DNA from: Lysobacter ciconiae
Lineage (GTDB): Bacteria > Pseudomonadota > Gammaproteobacteria > Xanthomonadales > Xanthomonadaceae
DNA length: 64,000 nucleotides
Reading direction: 5' to 3'
NCBI RefSeq assembly: GCF_015209725.1
Contig: NZ_CP063656.1
Location: forward strand, 975,001-1,039,000
Under the pieces are notes generated by a model that was not told the origin of the DNA, did not search any database, and saw only the letters and a program-made list of their open reading frames with translations. Both the position numbers and the translations under genes were made by a program. The stretch's first letter is position 1; each line of letters begins with the position of its first letter. Positions 48,471 through 58,029 of the stretch are shown piece after piece.

Positions 48471-48684
48471 AGCCGTCGGCAAAACCTGACGAGTAGGCGG
48501 CGCTGAAGTACTGGCTGACGTCAGTCGGGATGTTGGCACGGCTGAAGGCGGCCGAGATGGCCTGGTCGAACACGTCGCCGATGATGTCACCGACGATGTT
48601 TCCGATCATGCCGCCCAGCGGGCCGCCGATCGCGGTACCGACCATCTTGCTGACGGATTGGACAATGTCACCGATCAAGGACAT
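48460..48684 (-). CDS. Small glycine-zipper hydrophobic protein in T3SS cluster
   Basis: 74 residues. The central hydrophobic Gly-rich stretch VGTAIGGPLGGMIGNIVGDIIGDV has regular small-residue spacing (a glycine zipper) suited to membrane insertion or helix packing. The C-terminus is YFSAAYSSGFADGYGS. There is no signal peptide. GGAGAAAC precedes the ATG at 48684. It is the first of the five small genes after sctP. A translocator-like or membrane-active role is only a possibility. Confidence 0.62.
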   Translation of the reverse strand: MSLIGDIVQSVSKMVGTAIGGPLGGMIGNIVGDIIGDVFDQAISAAFSRANIPTDVSQYFSAAYSSGFADGYGS

Positions 48685-48811
48685 GGGGTTTCTCCGGTTG
48701 CTGAAAAAAGTGGTGCGGGTTGATTCATGGTCAAGTATCCGCACCGACTGCCGGTTGGGTATTGGGGCTGACCCCACCTAGGTGTTGCCCGAGGGTGCGG
48801 CGCCGCGCTCC

Positions 48812-49471
48812 TTACTCGGTGAGACGGGGGTCGATGGTGAGGGCGCCCAGTCCGCGTTGGGCAAAGCGTTCGCTGAGCTGGCTGCCGGCCTGCTGGATGG
48901 CGTCGAAACTGTCTCGCGAGCGCACATCGGCGCGCAGGAGCCAGCCGTCCGAGGTCCGGCTCAAAAGCAGGTCGGTGCCGGCCAGCGTCGTGTCGGCCAT
49001 GCGCAGCAGGACCTGGCCATCCTCGCTGCTTGCCGAGCCCTCGCTGACCGCAAGCTGGCGAACGTGGCGCTCGAGCAGTTCGGCGAATGCGGTGGAATTG
49101 ACCGGAGGTGCCGGTAGCGCGCTGGTGGTCCCTGAGGCCTGGTGGGCGAGGTTCTGGGCCTGCCATATCGCGGCGACTTCGGCCGGCGGCAGCGGTTCGG
49201 CGGACACTTTGCCCGGATCGCGGACGGAGCTCGTGTCCTGCTGGCTGGGGAAACTGCGGTTGACGCGCTCGCCGGCCAGTTCCTCGCCCTTGCGCGCGGC
49301 AGCCTGCGAGTCGCCCTGACCCTTCAGCTGTCCCTCGCGCATGAGGTGCTGGAAGCGCTGCCGGTCCGCCGGGTCAACCGCGCGCTGCGTATCGCGCGCG
49401 GAGTCGCGATTGCGGGAATTGTCGATGCTGTCGGACGAGGGCGCGGACGCACTGTCGCGGATGATGCTCAT
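48812..49471 (-). CDS. sctP: Type III secretion needle-length/substrate-switch protein SctP-like
   Basis: 219 residues. The N-terminal half is disordered, Ser/Asp/Arg/Gln-rich (DSASAPSSDSIDNSRNRDSA). The C-terminal domain (about 130-219) has LLERHVRQLAVSEG and DGWLLRADVRSRDSFDAI, like the HpaP/YscP/FliK substrate-switch domain. The position right after sctO is the standard SctP position. It is short for a molecular ruler, closer to Hrp-type HpaP. The assignment rests on context plus domain shape. Confidence 0.68.
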   Translation of the reverse strand: MSIIRDSASAPSSDSIDNSRNRDSARDTQRAVDPADRQRFQHLMREGQLKGQGDSQAAARKGEELAGERVNRSFPSQQDTSSVRDPGKVSAEPLPPAEVAAIWQAQNLAHQASGTTSALPAPPVNSTAFAELLERHVRQLAVSEGSASSEDGQVLLRMADTTLAGTDLLLSRTSDGWLLRADVRSRDSFDAIQQAGSQLSERFAQRGLGALTIDPRLTE

Positions 49472-49479
49472 GGCATACC

Positions 49480-49968
49480 TCAGTGGAAGGCGTTGGGAGG
49501 GGTGCGGCGGTGCAGCAGCTCCGCCGAGGCCAGTTCTTCCTGGCGAAGTTCATTGGCGTGCTGTTCTTCGCGCCACAGGTCCTTGCGCTTCTTGAGCGCA
49601 TCCTCGCGCGCCTTGATGCGGAAAAACGCCTCGCGCACCTGCTGCAGCTCCGCTTCGGCTTCGGTCAGCAACTGCTGGGCGCGGAGCAACTGCTGGTGCG
49701 CCAGTTCCGTTTGCTGCTGCAGCAGCTCGATGTGGGCCTCGCGCTGCGCGAGCGCCATCGGCCAGGCGATGCCCGCCGGCGGCGGATCGAGCAGTTGGCG
49801 GCGCTGGCGCGCGCGCTCCTCGCCCAAGGCCTCGATGTGGCGCTCGATCTCCATACAGGCGGCGCGTTTCGCCGCGACTTCGCGCTGGTGCTGGAGCACC
49901 AGTTGCTGCGCGGCCTGGGTGCGGTGCTCGCGCAGGCGGATGAGCGTCGCCAGTGGATAGCGTTTCAT
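49480..49968 (-). CDS. sctO: Type III secretion stalk protein SctO (YscO/HrpB7-like)
   Basis: A 162-residue, nearly all-helical coiled-coil protein rich in Glu, Gln, Arg and Leu. It begins [20 protein letters not shown], with long heptad regions through [20 protein letters not shown]. It is equivalent to FliJ, which couples the SctN ATPase hexamer to the SctV export gate. Its ATG overlaps the sctN stop (ATGA). It lies between sctN and sctP, as in Yersinia-type clusters. Confidence 0.82.
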   Translation of the reverse strand: MKRYPLATLIRLREHRTQAAQQLVLQHQREVAAKRAACMEIERHIEALGEERARQRRQLLDPPPAGIAWPMALAQREAHIELLQQQTELAHQQLLRAQQLLTEAEAELQQVREAFFRIKAREDALKKRKDLWREEQHANELRQEELASAELLHRRTPPNAFH

Positions 49969-51302
49969 GGGAACAGCCTGCGCAGCGCGTCGGCGGAACG
50001 TTCGAACGGCACCAGCTCGGTCGCCGGCTGTTGGAGCAGGCGGCGGATGGGTTCAATGCGGTCGATGGCGATGTCCGCCTCCGGATCGGTGCCGCGCTGG
50101 TACTCGCCCAGCTGCAGCAATAGCTCGATGTCCTGGTACTTGGCCAGGTACTTCCGCAGTTGCCCGGCGGCGTGCTGGTGCGTGCGATCGACCACACGCG
50201 GCATCGTTCGGCTGAGGCTGCCAAGCACGTCGATGGCGGGGTAGTGGTAGGCCGCCGCGAGCTTGCGCGAGAGCACCACGTGGCCGTCGAGGATCGAGCG
50301 CACCTCCTCGGCGATCGGGTCGCTGCCGTCCTCGTCCTCCATCAAGACGGTGTAGAACGCGGTGATACTGCCCTTGTCGTTGTTGCCGGCCCGCTCGAAC
50401 AGCCCCGGCAGGGCGCTGAAGACGGAGGGCGGATAACCGCGACGGGCCGGGGGCTCGCCCACCGCAAGGCCGACATCGCGCAGGGCGCGGGCGAAACGGG
50501 TCACGGAATCGAGCAGCAACAACACACGCTGACCGCGATCGCGGAAGTGCTCGGCGATCGCGGTGGCGACCCAGGCCGCGCGACTGCGCTCCAAAGCGGG
50601 CCGGTCGGAGGTGGCGACGATGACCACCGAGCGCGCCAGGCCTTCGGCGCCCAGGTTGTCGAGGATGAATTCGTTGACCTCGCGGCCGCGTTCGCCGACC
50701 AGGGCGATGATGTTGACGTCGGCATCGCCGCCGCGCGCGAGCATCCCAAGCAGCGTGCTCTTGCCGCCGCCGGCGACAGCGAAGATGCCCAGTCGCTGGC
50801 CCTCGCCAACGCTCATGACGCTGTCGATCGCCCGCACGCCGGTCGAAAATGGCCGGTCGATCAACTTGCGTGACAGCGGGTTGGGCGAACTGGCATAGAT
50901 GGGTGCGGGCACGCCGCCACTGATCGGTCCGAGGCCATCGATCGGGTTGCCGTGGGCATCCAGCACGCGGCCCAGCAGGCCATCGCCGGCGAGCACGGTG
51001 GCCTGGCGCCCGGTCGCATAGACCTCGGTGGTCGCCGACACCCCGTCCAGCGCGCCCAGCGGCGTCAGCAGCGTGTGCTGGCGGGACACCCCGACCACCT
51101 CGGCGGCGAGGTGGAAGTCGGCGGGACCTTCATGCGGCGGATTGCGCAGTTCGCACAACTCGCCGATCGCGGCCTTCAGGCCCGTCGCGCGGATGAGGGT
51201 GCCATAGGCTTCGGCGACCTTGCCGACCCGCTCGACGGTGCGTGCACGGTTCAGGGCGCCGGCGAGGAGCGCGTCCTGTTCGTTGCCCAGCAGCGCGCTC
51301 AC
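49965..51302 (-). CDS. sctN: Type III secretion ATPase SctN
   Basis: A 445-residue hexameric ATPase that unfolds substrates and strips chaperones at the export gate. Walker A is [20 protein letters not shown]. Walker B is in [21 protein letters not shown], and [24 protein letters not shown] is the F1-type signature. It overlaps both sctL and sctO by 4 nt. The catalytic regions look intact. Confidence 0.96.
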   Translation of the reverse strand: MSALLGNEQDALLAGALNRARTVERVGKVAEAYGTLIRATGLKAAIGELCELRNPPHEGPADFHLAAEVVGVSRQHTLLTPLGALDGVSATTEVYATGRQATVLAGDGLLGRVLDAHGNPIDGLGPISGGVPAPIYASSPNPLSRKLIDRPFSTGVRAIDSVMSVGEGQRLGIFAVAGGGKSTLLGMLARGGDADVNIIALVGERGREVNEFILDNLGAEGLARSVVIVATSDRPALERSRAAWVATAIAEHFRDRGQRVLLLLDSVTRFARALRDVGLAVGEPPARRGYPPSVFSALPGLFERAGNNDKGSITAFYTVLMEDEDGSDPIAEEVRSILDGHVVLSRKLAAAYHYPAIDVLGSLSRTMPRVVDRTHQHAAGQLRKYLAKYQDIELLLQLGEYQRGTDPEADIAIDRIEPIRRLLQQPATELVPFERSADALRRLFP

Positions 51303-52048
51303 GTGGAATCACCAGACGAGCGTTGGACGCGTCGATCCGCCCCAACAGCTTCCGAATCGTCGTCGGGATCCACCGCCGGCGTGTGCGCCGCCAGCGCGGA
51401 GCGGATCGCCTCAATTTGCTGGGCGATACCGGCGCGCACCTGTCCCGCCTCCGACACGACCACGCAGCTCAGCGGGTCCAAGCTCTCGTCATCCACCAGC
51501 TCGATCACACCGACGGCCGGGTGCGCCTGCCGGACGGCGCCAAGACCGGCCGTCACCGATTCGCGTACCGAGGGATGCACGCGGATCAGCAGGAACTGTT
51601 CGGCCTGCGCAGCTTCGACGGCCTCCATGACCAGTGATGGCGCAACTTGCGCGGGATCGAAGCCCGGCGCCAGGCGCGCAACGATCGCGCAGGCCAGGTC
51701 GATCACGCGCTGCTGGGCCTCGCCGAGCACGCGGGCGCGCCGCTCGTTGAGAGATGCGAGCTGCTCGGTCATCTGCGTCTGGGCGCGGGCGATGCCTTCG
51801 GCGTATCCCGCCGCCGCCGCTTCCTTGCGCGCCTGCTGGATCTGCTCGCTGGCCTGTGTGTGCAAGGCGTTGACCTGCTCGACCACGGCATCGACGTCGG
51901 CCAGTCGCTCCCAGGAATCCGGCGGCACGATGTTGCCGGCCAGCACGCGCTCGAAACGCCCCGGCTCCATGACGCCAACACCGCCATGCGGCCTCCGGGT
52001 GGCCGGGGATGCCGTGGAAAAGCTGCTGGACTGATCGTCTGAACGCAT
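51299..52048 (-). CDS. sctL: Type III secretion stator SctL
   Basis: A 249-residue HrpE/YscL/FliH-family protein. The central helical region ([26 protein letters not shown]) and the C-terminal domain with [31 protein letters not shown] are typical. It links the SctN ATPase to the SctQ sorting platform. The C-terminal tail ([24 protein letters not shown]) is acidic and longer than usual. It overlaps sctN by ATGA and lies 33 bp after sctK. Confidence 0.88.
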   Translation of the reverse strand: MRSDDQSSSFSTASPATRRPHGGVGVMEPGRFERVLAGNIVPPDSWERLADVDAVVEQVNALHTQASEQIQQARKEAAAAGYAEGIARAQTQMTEQLASLNERRARVLGEAQQRVIDLACAIVARLAPGFDPAQVAPSLVMEAVEAAQAEQFLLIRVHPSVRESVTAGLGAVRQAHPAVGVIELVDDESLDPLSCVVVSEAGQVRAGIAQQIEAIRSALAAHTPAVDPDDDSEAVGADRRVQRSSGDST

Positions 52049-52081
52049 GGTGTCGATATCTGCTTCTTCGGCTCGGGTGGG

Positions 52082-52696
52082 TCAGTTGCCTGCGTGGACT
52101 GAATAGAGCTGTTGCACCGCCGAGGGAGGCAGGTGCGTCGGCGGCAACGCCTGCTCACGCGGATGCAGAAGCGCCAGCCATTCGGTGAACGCCGGATCAC
52201 GCGGATGGGCCCAAGAGCGCAATTCGGCGCAGCCGTGGCGGTCGAACAGCGAGAGCAGCCCAGGCGTGGCATCGGTTTCCTCAAGCGCGGTGCGCATCGC
52301 CTGCTGCAGCCGGAGCTGCACGTCACGCGGCACCTCGCCATCCCAGACATTGCGATCCAGCGCCAGCAGGTAGCGCTTGTCGAGCGCCAGCTTGAGGCGG
52401 CGCACCGGCTCGCGGCCGACCTCGGAACGGATCGCCGGCGCGAACGCCAGAACGCCGATGTTGCGCACCAAGGAGCGCAGTTTTTCCGGTGACCAGCGTG
52501 CTACGACGCGATCCAGCGCTGGCTTCGGAGCGGGCGCCAGCAGCGTCGAGGCCGCGCCGCGTGCGAGCGTGCGCGCCAGCAGGCGGCGTCCCAGGGGACT
52601 GCAACGCGCCTCGGCAAGCAATGCGGAATCAAATTCGTCCAGCCAGCTGGCGTCGGTGCCTTCAATCACCGTGTGCAAGCCGGTCGCCGTATCCAT
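52082..52696 (-). CDS. sctK: Type III secretion sorting-platform protein SctK-like
   Basis: A 204-residue soluble helical protein between sctJ and sctL. Features such as WSPEKLRSLVRNIGVLAFAPAIR and LLALDRNVWDGEVP resemble the poorly conserved YscK/HrpB4 family. That family bridges SctD and SctQ in the cytoplasmic pods. Its ATG overlaps the sctJ stop by one base (TGATG). The assignment depends largely on its position. Confidence 0.75.
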   Translation of the reverse strand: MDTATGLHTVIEGTDASWLDEFDSALLAEARCSPLGRRLLARTLARGAASTLLAPAPKPALDRVVARWSPEKLRSLVRNIGVLAFAPAIRSEVGREPVRRLKLALDKRYLLALDRNVWDGEVPRDVQLRLQQAMRTALEETDATPGLLSLFDRHGCAELRSWAHPRDPAFTEWLALLHPREQALPPTHLPPSAVQQLYSVHAGN

Positions 52697-53472
52697 CAGT
52701 CACTCCAGGCCGGTGGCTTTGCCTCGGCCGCTGGACTCAGACGCGCGCGCAGCTTTCCGCGAAATGCGATGCCCAGCCCGAGCAGGGCGGCCAGCACGAC
52801 CGCTACCAGCGCCATTGGGCCCATCGATGACATGGCAATCGGCGCATTCGTCTGCTGGTCGGCCGCGCCCGGAGCGGCGATGGTGAAGAACTTGATGGTG
52901 ACCTTGTTGACGTCGGCCAGGCCCTCGACGCTGTCCTTGATGAAGACCTTCAGGTCGGTTTCGCGGTCACGCAGCTTCGCGCCGGGGCGCTCGAAGATGA
53001 TCACCGATGCCGAGGAGTCGTTGTCCCGGCCGCCCAGCGGGTCCGGCGGCGGCAGGGCGATATGCACGCGCGCTTCCACGACGCCGTCGATCCGCGACAG
53101 GGTCCGCGCGATCTCCTGTTGCAGCCCGTCCATGTAGCGCGCGCGCTCGTCCATCGCCGAGGACACGAAACCTTCCTTTTTGAAGATTTCGCCCATTGAG
53201 CGGTAGCTGGCGTGGGGCAGGCCCTGCGAGTTGAGCACCTGCATCGCGTACGGGAAGTCGCCCCGGTTGACCCGCACTTCCCAACCCTTCTTGCTGGAGG
53301 ACGGCGCTTTTTCCGATGAAACCCCGGACCCGAGCAGTGCCGCCATGACCTGGTTGGCCTGTTGCTCATCCAGCTCGTTGTAGAGCGTGACCCGGTTGCA
53401 GGCGGCCAGCAGCAGGCAGGTCAGGACGAGGCAGGTGATGCGCCAAGGGAATGCCCGGTTGCGAAGATTCAT
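52696..53472 (-). CDS. sctJ: Type III secretion inner MS-ring lipoprotein SctJ
   Basis: 258 residues. The lipoprotein signal has lipobox LLAAC (Cys25), then the YscJ/FliF ring-building motifs (QQANQVMAALLGSGV, GEIFKKEGFVSSAMDERARYMDGLQQE, ARVHIALP) and a C-terminal membrane helix (MALVAVVLAALLGLGIAF). The short length and lipobox show that this is an injectisome and not a flagellar FliF. The neighbours sctI and sctK follow the standard order. Confidence 0.95.
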   Translation of the reverse strand: MNLRNRAFPWRITCLVLTCLLLAACNRVTLYNELDEQQANQVMAALLGSGVSSEKAPSSSKKGWEVRVNRGDFPYAMQVLNSQGLPHASYRSMGEIFKKEGFVSSAMDERARYMDGLQQEIARTLSRIDGVVEARVHIALPPPDPLGGRDNDSSASVIIFERPGAKLRDRETDLKVFIKDSVEGLADVNKVTIKFFTIAAPGAADQQTNAPIAMSSMGPMALVAVVLAALLGLGIAFRGKLRARLSPAAEAKPPAWSD

Positions 53473-53484
53473 GCGTGCTCCTGC

Positions 53485-53919
53485 TTACGACTGCTGACGG
53501 AACAATTGCTGGATGCCGTCAGAGGAACGGTTGGCAACGTTGGAGGTCAACTGCGCGGTGAACAGGAACTGGTGGCTGCGCATGGTGAGCTGGATCATCT
53601 CGCCCGGAGTGAGATCGGCCCCGTTGGCGGTCAGGATCTGCGACATCGACTCGATCTTGTCCGCGCCGCCGTTGAGGCCGTCGAGGGCGCCCAGCACGGC
53701 CCGCGTTCCCTGCGATGGCTCCGACACCGTTGGCGGCGCCACCGGGGCCGGTGCGTTCGCATTGGGCGCCGCGCCAGTGCGCTCCATCGTCGCGGCGAAA
53801 TCACGCACGTCGAACGGCGTGGCCTGCGCTTGCGACGTTTGCGGCTGCTGGGCGGGCGACAGACCTCCAGCGCCGGTTTTGGCGGCGTCGAGCGCCGATA
53901 CCTGGATTGCTTCGATCAT
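53485..53919 (-). CDS. sctI: Type III secretion inner-rod protein SctI (HrpB2-like)
   Basis: 144 residues. The variable N-terminus is Ala/Pro/Gln-rich. The conserved C-terminal helix is TPGEMIQLTMRSHQFLFTAQL followed by TSNVANRSSDGIQQLFRQQ, matching the YscI/HrpB2 rod family. It connects the needle to the export gate. It sits directly upstream of sctJ (12 bp gap) and after the putative needle gene, the usual F-I-J order. Confidence 0.85.
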   Translation of the reverse strand: MIEAIQVSALDAAKTGAGGLSPAQQPQTSQAQATPFDVRDFAATMERTGAAPNANAPAPVAPPTVSEPSQGTRAVLGALDGLNGGADKIESMSQILTANGADLTPGEMIQLTMRSHQFLFTAQLTSNVANRSSDGIQQLFRQQS

Positions 53920-53945
53920 GATCGTGTCCTCGCGAGGGGGTGGAA

Positions 53946-54269
53946 TTACTGGCGCTTGCCGAGCGTTTCCAGTGCGTGGCCGACAGCGTTCTGCGAGGTC
54001 GCCGCGTTGTTGGACATGAACTGCATGCGCAGGCTCTCCGCGGTCAGCTGGACCATGTTGGACGGCTGGTCGCCACCCGACGCGATGGCATCTGACAGCT
54101 GCGTCACGCGCGCCGCCTGGCCGTCAAGCGTCTGGCCCCAGGCGCGGGACATCGCCTCGTACCAGCTGCCGCTGTCGCCGGAGGACACGCTGCTGCGGGT
54201 GCTGCCACTGCTCGCGGTGGCGATGAAGGTGGTGACGGGCGCGTTCGGATCGTTGGCGTTGATGCTCAT
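53946..54269 (-). CDS. sctF: Putative type III secretion needle subunit
   Basis: 107 residues. The disordered Ser/Thr-rich N-terminus (about 1-35) is followed by a two-helix region beginning SWYEAMSRAWGQTLDGQAA. It ends SLRMQFMSNNAATSQNAVGHALETL, in the style of PrgI/YscF helical hairpins. The position between sctD and sctI supports a needle call, but it is about 25 residues longer than typical needle subunits. AAGGAGA lies 7 nt before the ATG, one of the strongest ribosome-binding sites in the cluster. Confidence 0.62.
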   Translation of the reverse strand: MSINANDPNAPVTTFIATASSGSTRSSVSSGDSGSWYEAMSRAWGQTLDGQAARVTQLSDAIASGGDQPSNMVQLTAESLRMQFMSNNAATSQNAVGHALETLGKRQ

Positions 54270-54297
54270 GAGGTTTCTCCTTGATTCCCTTGTCGGG

Positions 54298-55593
54298 TTA
54301 CATCCGGTTGGTGCGTGGATTGGCGGCAACGAATTGCCTGGCGACTGCGGCGGAAGGACGGCTTTCTTCGGAATTGCTGGCAACTTCTGCGGTGGGTTCC
54401 TCCACCTCGACGGGTGGATCGGGCTTGACCTGGTGGACCTTTCCATCGACCAGCGCCCACGCCGATTTGCCGATGGCGACCAGCGTGCCGCGGTCGTCGG
54501 GAAGCTCGGCTCCCACTGCGTAGCGGGTACCGTCGGCGGCGAGCACGTAGGAATCGTCGCCGCCCACGATCGAGACGATGCGGGTGCGTTCGACCGGAGC
54601 CTTGGCGCGCTGGGGTGCCTTGGCGTCCTCGTCGGCGTAGTTGCGCGGGATCACCCGGTTGATGCCGGTAACGTCGATCATGGCGCGTGAGGTCGCGGCT
54701 GCCCGGAGCTTGTCCTGGTCCTCGAAACGGCCACTGACTTCCACGTCGCCATTGCCCAGATAACGGGTGCGGGCGGTGATGCCCTGGCTGCGCAGGACCT
54801 CGGCGACGTCGGCGGCGACGTCCTCGCCGGTGCGCAGGTTCAACCGCAAGGGCAGCTCGCTGGCGTCGACTTCGCGCTGGATGCGGCTGCGCGTGGCGCT
54901 GTCGGGCACGGTCCCGGTCAATACCGTCATTCCGGCATCGTTGATTGAGGTGGTGTTGTCGCCGATGTTGTAGGTGCTGACCAGCGCAGCGACCTGCTCT
55001 TCCATGCTCGGCTCAGGCGCGGTGACCGGGCGTACGGAGGCATAGATGCCGGCTGAGACCAGCGACAGCACGGCCAGGCCGGCAAGCGTTTTGGCCAGGC
55101 CGGGACGAACGGCGCGGCGGGCGTTCAACGGCGCCTGCTCGATGGCATCAAGGCCGTCCGCGGGCATCCACTTCGGGTCGCTTGCATCGCCCACCGCGAA
55201 GCTCGCATCGCCCAGTCTCACCGGGGCGCCAAGCTGCAGTTCGATCGGATCACCGGGGTACAGCGGGTCGCCGGCAAAACCCGCGGGCGCGTCGATTGCC
55301 CGCAGCGCCAGGGAGTTGCCGTTGCGCAGCAGCATGGCGTGGTGGGGAGCCACACCGTCGTCGGACAGCACGATGTCGCAGTCCTCGCCGCTGCCGACCA
55401 GCAGCATTTCCTGGTCGCCCAGCACGCGGTTGGCGCCGATGTGGAGGCCGGCGAGGATGCGAAGCACCAGCCTGGCGGTTGTGGGCTGCGCCGTTGCGGA
55501 TTTTTCGTCGGCGCCGGCGGCTGCCGCTGACTGCGGAGCCGACTCCGACGTCGCGGAGGCCTGCTCTGGATCGGGGACGATGTCGTCGATCAT
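54298..55593 (-). CDS. sctD: Type III secretion basal-body protein SctD
   Basis: 431 residues. The N-terminal cytoplasmic FHA-like domain (LRILAGLHIGANRVLGDQEM, LLVGSGEDCDIVLSDDGVAPHH) is followed by one membrane helix (about 190-210, LAGLAVLSLVSAGIYASV). The periplasmic ring-building region has BON-like repeats (AALVSTYNIGDNTTSINDAG, GNGDVEVSGRFEDQDKLRAA). It forms the outer inner-membrane ring with SctJ. GGAGA lies 7 nt upstream of the ATG at 55593. The C-terminal tail is Glu/Ser-rich. Confidence 0.88.
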   Translation of the reverse strand: MIDDIVPDPEQASATSESAPQSAAAAGADEKSATAQPTTARLVLRILAGLHIGANRVLGDQEMLLVGSGEDCDIVLSDDGVAPHHAMLLRNGNSLALRAIDAPAGFAGDPLYPGDPIELQLGAPVRLGDASFAVGDASDPKWMPADGLDAIEQAPLNARRAVRPGLAKTLAGLAVLSLVSAGIYASVRPVTAPEPSMEEQVAALVSTYNIGDNTTSINDAGMTVLTGTVPDSATRSRIQREVDASELPLRLNLRTGEDVAADVAEVLRSQGITARTRYLGNGDVEVSGRFEDQDKLRAAATSRAMIDVTGINRVIPRNYADEDAKAPQRAKAPVERTRIVSIVGGDDSYVLAADGTRYAVGAELPDDRGTLVAIGKSAWALVDGKVHQVKPDPPVEVEEPTAEVASNSEESRPSAAVARQFVAANPRTNRM

Positions 55594-55621
55594 TGGAATT
55601 TCTCCTTGCATGCGTGATGCG

Positions 55622-57673
55622 TCATGCGTTGATCTGTCCTGCCTGCGAGATTCGCAGGTCGGCTGCCAATTCCTGGTACGAAAGCACGGGCAACTCGAAG
55701 AAATCGTTCTCCAGCAGCTTGCGCAAGTGCCTGCGCACGTCCAGTGAACACAAAAGGACGGGGCGCACCGAGCCGCCCTGGCGGGCCAGTTGGGTGCGCA
55801 CTTCGCCGGACAGGCGGGCGGCCAGCTCCGGGGCGATGGCAAGCTGGCTGGCGCCACCGGCCACGCGGACCGACTGGCGCAGCCGATCCTCAAGCTCCGG
55901 GTGGATCAGCAGCACGTGCAGCGTGCGCTCGCCATCGGCATAGCGATCGGCGATCTCGCGCTTCAAGGCCACGCGCACGTATTCGGTCAGCAGCACGACG
56001 TCCTTCTCGCGACCACCGACGTCGGTGATCGCTTCAAACACGTCGCGCAGGTTGCGTACCGGGATGCCTTCCTCGGCGAGGCGGCGCAGCACGTCGGCCA
56101 CGCGCTGCGGCGCCACCACGCGCAGCATTTCCTTGACCAGGTCGGGGTAGTCGCGCTGCATCTTCGCGAACAGGTTGGACGCCTCCTGGATGCCGATGAA
56201 CCCTCCCATCCGGCGCTGCAGCGCGCGGCGGACGTGCTCGGTCAGCATCGCCAGGGGAGCGAGCGTGTCGTCCCCTGCTTCGTCCTGCCAGTGGCCGGAC
56301 AGGGGCGGGTGGAAGCCCGCCAGCGCAGGGGTGTTGTCGCCGCTGCTGCGGGCGGGCCGGAAGTGGGCGCCCGTGCGCAAGGTGCCGTTCGCCATGCGCG
56401 CGCCGAACGCGGTGAGCTGATACTCGCCATCGGCCAGCGTGGCGTCGACGCGGGCCGTCGGCGCCGGCACCGGTACGCCGAACTCCTCGCGCAGGCGCTG
56501 GCAGACCTGGGTCAGGCCATCGAGCAGCGGCTGCTTGCCGAACTCCGCGGCCAGGCTGGGGGAGACCGCCAGTTGCAGCGGTGCGGGCGGCGCCAGGTCA
56601 TCGATCTCGACCGGCTGCTGGTGGGTTGCCATGGCCTCGTCGGTGACGCGGAAGGCGCGGCGCAGCAGGTCGTTCTGGTGGCGGTAGCGCCACGCGGCGA
56701 TGGTCAGCAGGGTCGCGCCCAACAGGCCGAAGACCACCGTTGGGAAGCCGGGCACCAGCATCATCAACAGCGAGAGCACGCCGGTGATGGTCAGCACCCG
56801 CGGCTGCGCGGAGATCTGCTTGGAGATGGCATCGCCCAGATGCCGATCGTCCTCGATGCCCGCGGTGCGCGTCACCACCAGTCCGGCCGAAATGGCCGCA
56901 AGGATGGCGGGGATCTGCGCCACCAGGCCATCACCGATGGTCAGGATGCTGTAGGTCTGGGTCGCATCGCCCAGCGACATGTCGCGTTGCAGCACGCCGA
57001 TGGCCAGGCCGCCCAGCAGGTTGATGATGATGATCACGATGCCGGCGATCGCGTCACCCTTCACGAACTTCATCGCGCCATCGAGGCTGCCGTAAAGCTG
57101 GCTCTCGGTTTCCAGGTAGCGGCGCTTGGTGCGCGCCTCGTCCTTGTCCAGCAGCCCGGAGCGCAGGTCCGAATCGATCGACATCTGTTTGCCCGGCATC
57201 GCGTCCAGGGTGAAACGTGCCGCCACCTCGGCGACGCGCTCGGCACCCTTGGCGACGACGATGAACTGGACCACGGTGATGATCAGGAACACCACCAGGC
57301 CAACCACGAGGTTGCCGCCGGCGACCATGTTGCCGAATGTGTCGATGATGTGGCCCGCCTCGGCCTCCAGCAGGATCGACTTGGTGATCGCGATCGACAA
57401 AGCCAGGCGGAACAGGGTGGTGAGCAGGAGAACGCTGGGGAAACTGGAAAACGCCACCGGCGACGGTATGTAGATCGCCAGCAGCAGCAGTCCGAAGCCG
57501 ATCGCGATGTTGAAGGCGACCAGCGTGTCGATCACCGCCATCGGCAGCGGCAGGATCATCAGGCTGATGATCAACACGGCGGCAAAGGCCAGCACGATAT
57601 CGCTGTAGCCGCCGCGCTTGCGGGGCGCCGCGCCAGCGGGCGCCGCCATCAAGGATCCGATCAGCGTGCGCAA
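55622..57673 (-). CDS. sctV: Type III secretion export-gate protein SctV
   Basis: 683 residues. The N-terminal half has about eight membrane helices. FHIPEP-type motifs appear as VSTYV-like segments including GDAIAGIVIIIINLLGGLAIG and GDGLVAQIPAILAAISAGLVVTR. The C-terminal cytoplasmic nonamer domain binds chaperone-substrate complexes. A TTG at 57673 has GGAG 6 nt upstream and is taken as the start. An ATG at 57649 (MAAPAG) is an alternative giving 675 residues. It lies 28 bp upstream of sctD. Confidence 0.95.
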   Translation of the reverse strand: MRTLIGSLMAAPAGAAPRKRGGYSDIVLAFAAVLIISLMILPLPMAVIDTLVAFNIAIGFGLLLLAIYIPSPVAFSSFPSVLLLTTLFRLALSIAITKSILLEAEAGHIIDTFGNMVAGGNLVVGLVVFLIITVVQFIVVAKGAERVAEVAARFTLDAMPGKQMSIDSDLRSGLLDKDEARTKRRYLETESQLYGSLDGAMKFVKGDAIAGIVIIIINLLGGLAIGVLQRDMSLGDATQTYSILTIGDGLVAQIPAILAAISAGLVVTRTAGIEDDRHLGDAISKQISAQPRVLTITGVLSLLMMLVPGFPTVVFGLLGATLLTIAAWRYRHQNDLLRRAFRVTDEAMATHQQPVEIDDLAPPAPLQLAVSPSLAAEFGKQPLLDGLTQVCQRLREEFGVPVPAPTARVDATLADGEYQLTAFGARMANGTLRTGAHFRPARSSGDNTPALAGFHPPLSGHWQDEAGDDTLAPLAMLTEHVRRALQRRMGGFIGIQEASNLFAKMQRDYPDLVKEMLRVVAPQRVADVLRRLAEEGIPVRNLRDVFEAITDVGGREKDVVLLTEYVRVALKREIADRYADGERTLHVLLIHPELEDRLRQSVRVAGGASQLAIAPELAARLSGEVRTQLARQGGSVRPVLLCSLDVRRHLRKLLENDFFELPVLSYQELAADLRISQAGQINA

Positions 57674-58029
57674 GGCAGGCTCCGTCGGCCGGTTGGTCGG
57701 CTCGGCGCGCGAGCTGTTGCAAAGGGGCAGATCAGTGTCGCTGCGTATCGCATCCGTTGCCTCTCTCGATTGACGTACGGTCCCGAGGCGCGAGGCGCAG
57801 CGGGCTTTTCGTACGTAGCTTCCAGCCCTGAGCGTCAGTATGTGACAATCAAGGTCAATCGAACGTAGCCGAATGTGATCCGCAATACCAGCAGGCGACG
57901 CGGATTTTTTTGCTATCTGAGACTTCGCGCCGGCAGTGTTCAGACAGTCGTGTCGGCCCTGTCCCAGCCTTCACCGGAAGCTAACGCGACACTGCAGACG
58001 GTAATGCGCAGCACGCTTTTGAAAGGGGA
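57674..58029. other. 356-bp intergenic region between sctV and the fliO-like gene
   Basis: No credible gene is seen. It separates two same-strand (minus) genes, so it may hold a promoter for the long sctV-to-sctP operon. CGTACG occurs twice (near 57775 and 57811) about 36 bp apart. Two TTCG elements on the minus strand are only 10 bp apart, so they do not form a standard plant-inducible-promoter box. An AT-rich patch lies near 57904-57911. Confidence 0.5.

Noticed and set aside
55790..57868. Long plus-strand open frame opposite sctV
   Set aside because: It is antisense to a conserved SctV with typical shadow composition.
57841..57890. CRP/Clp-like site (TGTGA) upstream of sctV
   Set aside because: TGTGA half-sites occur, but no properly spaced TCACA partner is visible.
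57674..58029. Plant-inducible-promoter (PIP) box upstream of the T3SS operon
   Set aside because: TTCG elements are present on the minus strand but only 10 bp apart. The TTCGB-N15-TTCGB spacing was not found by eye.
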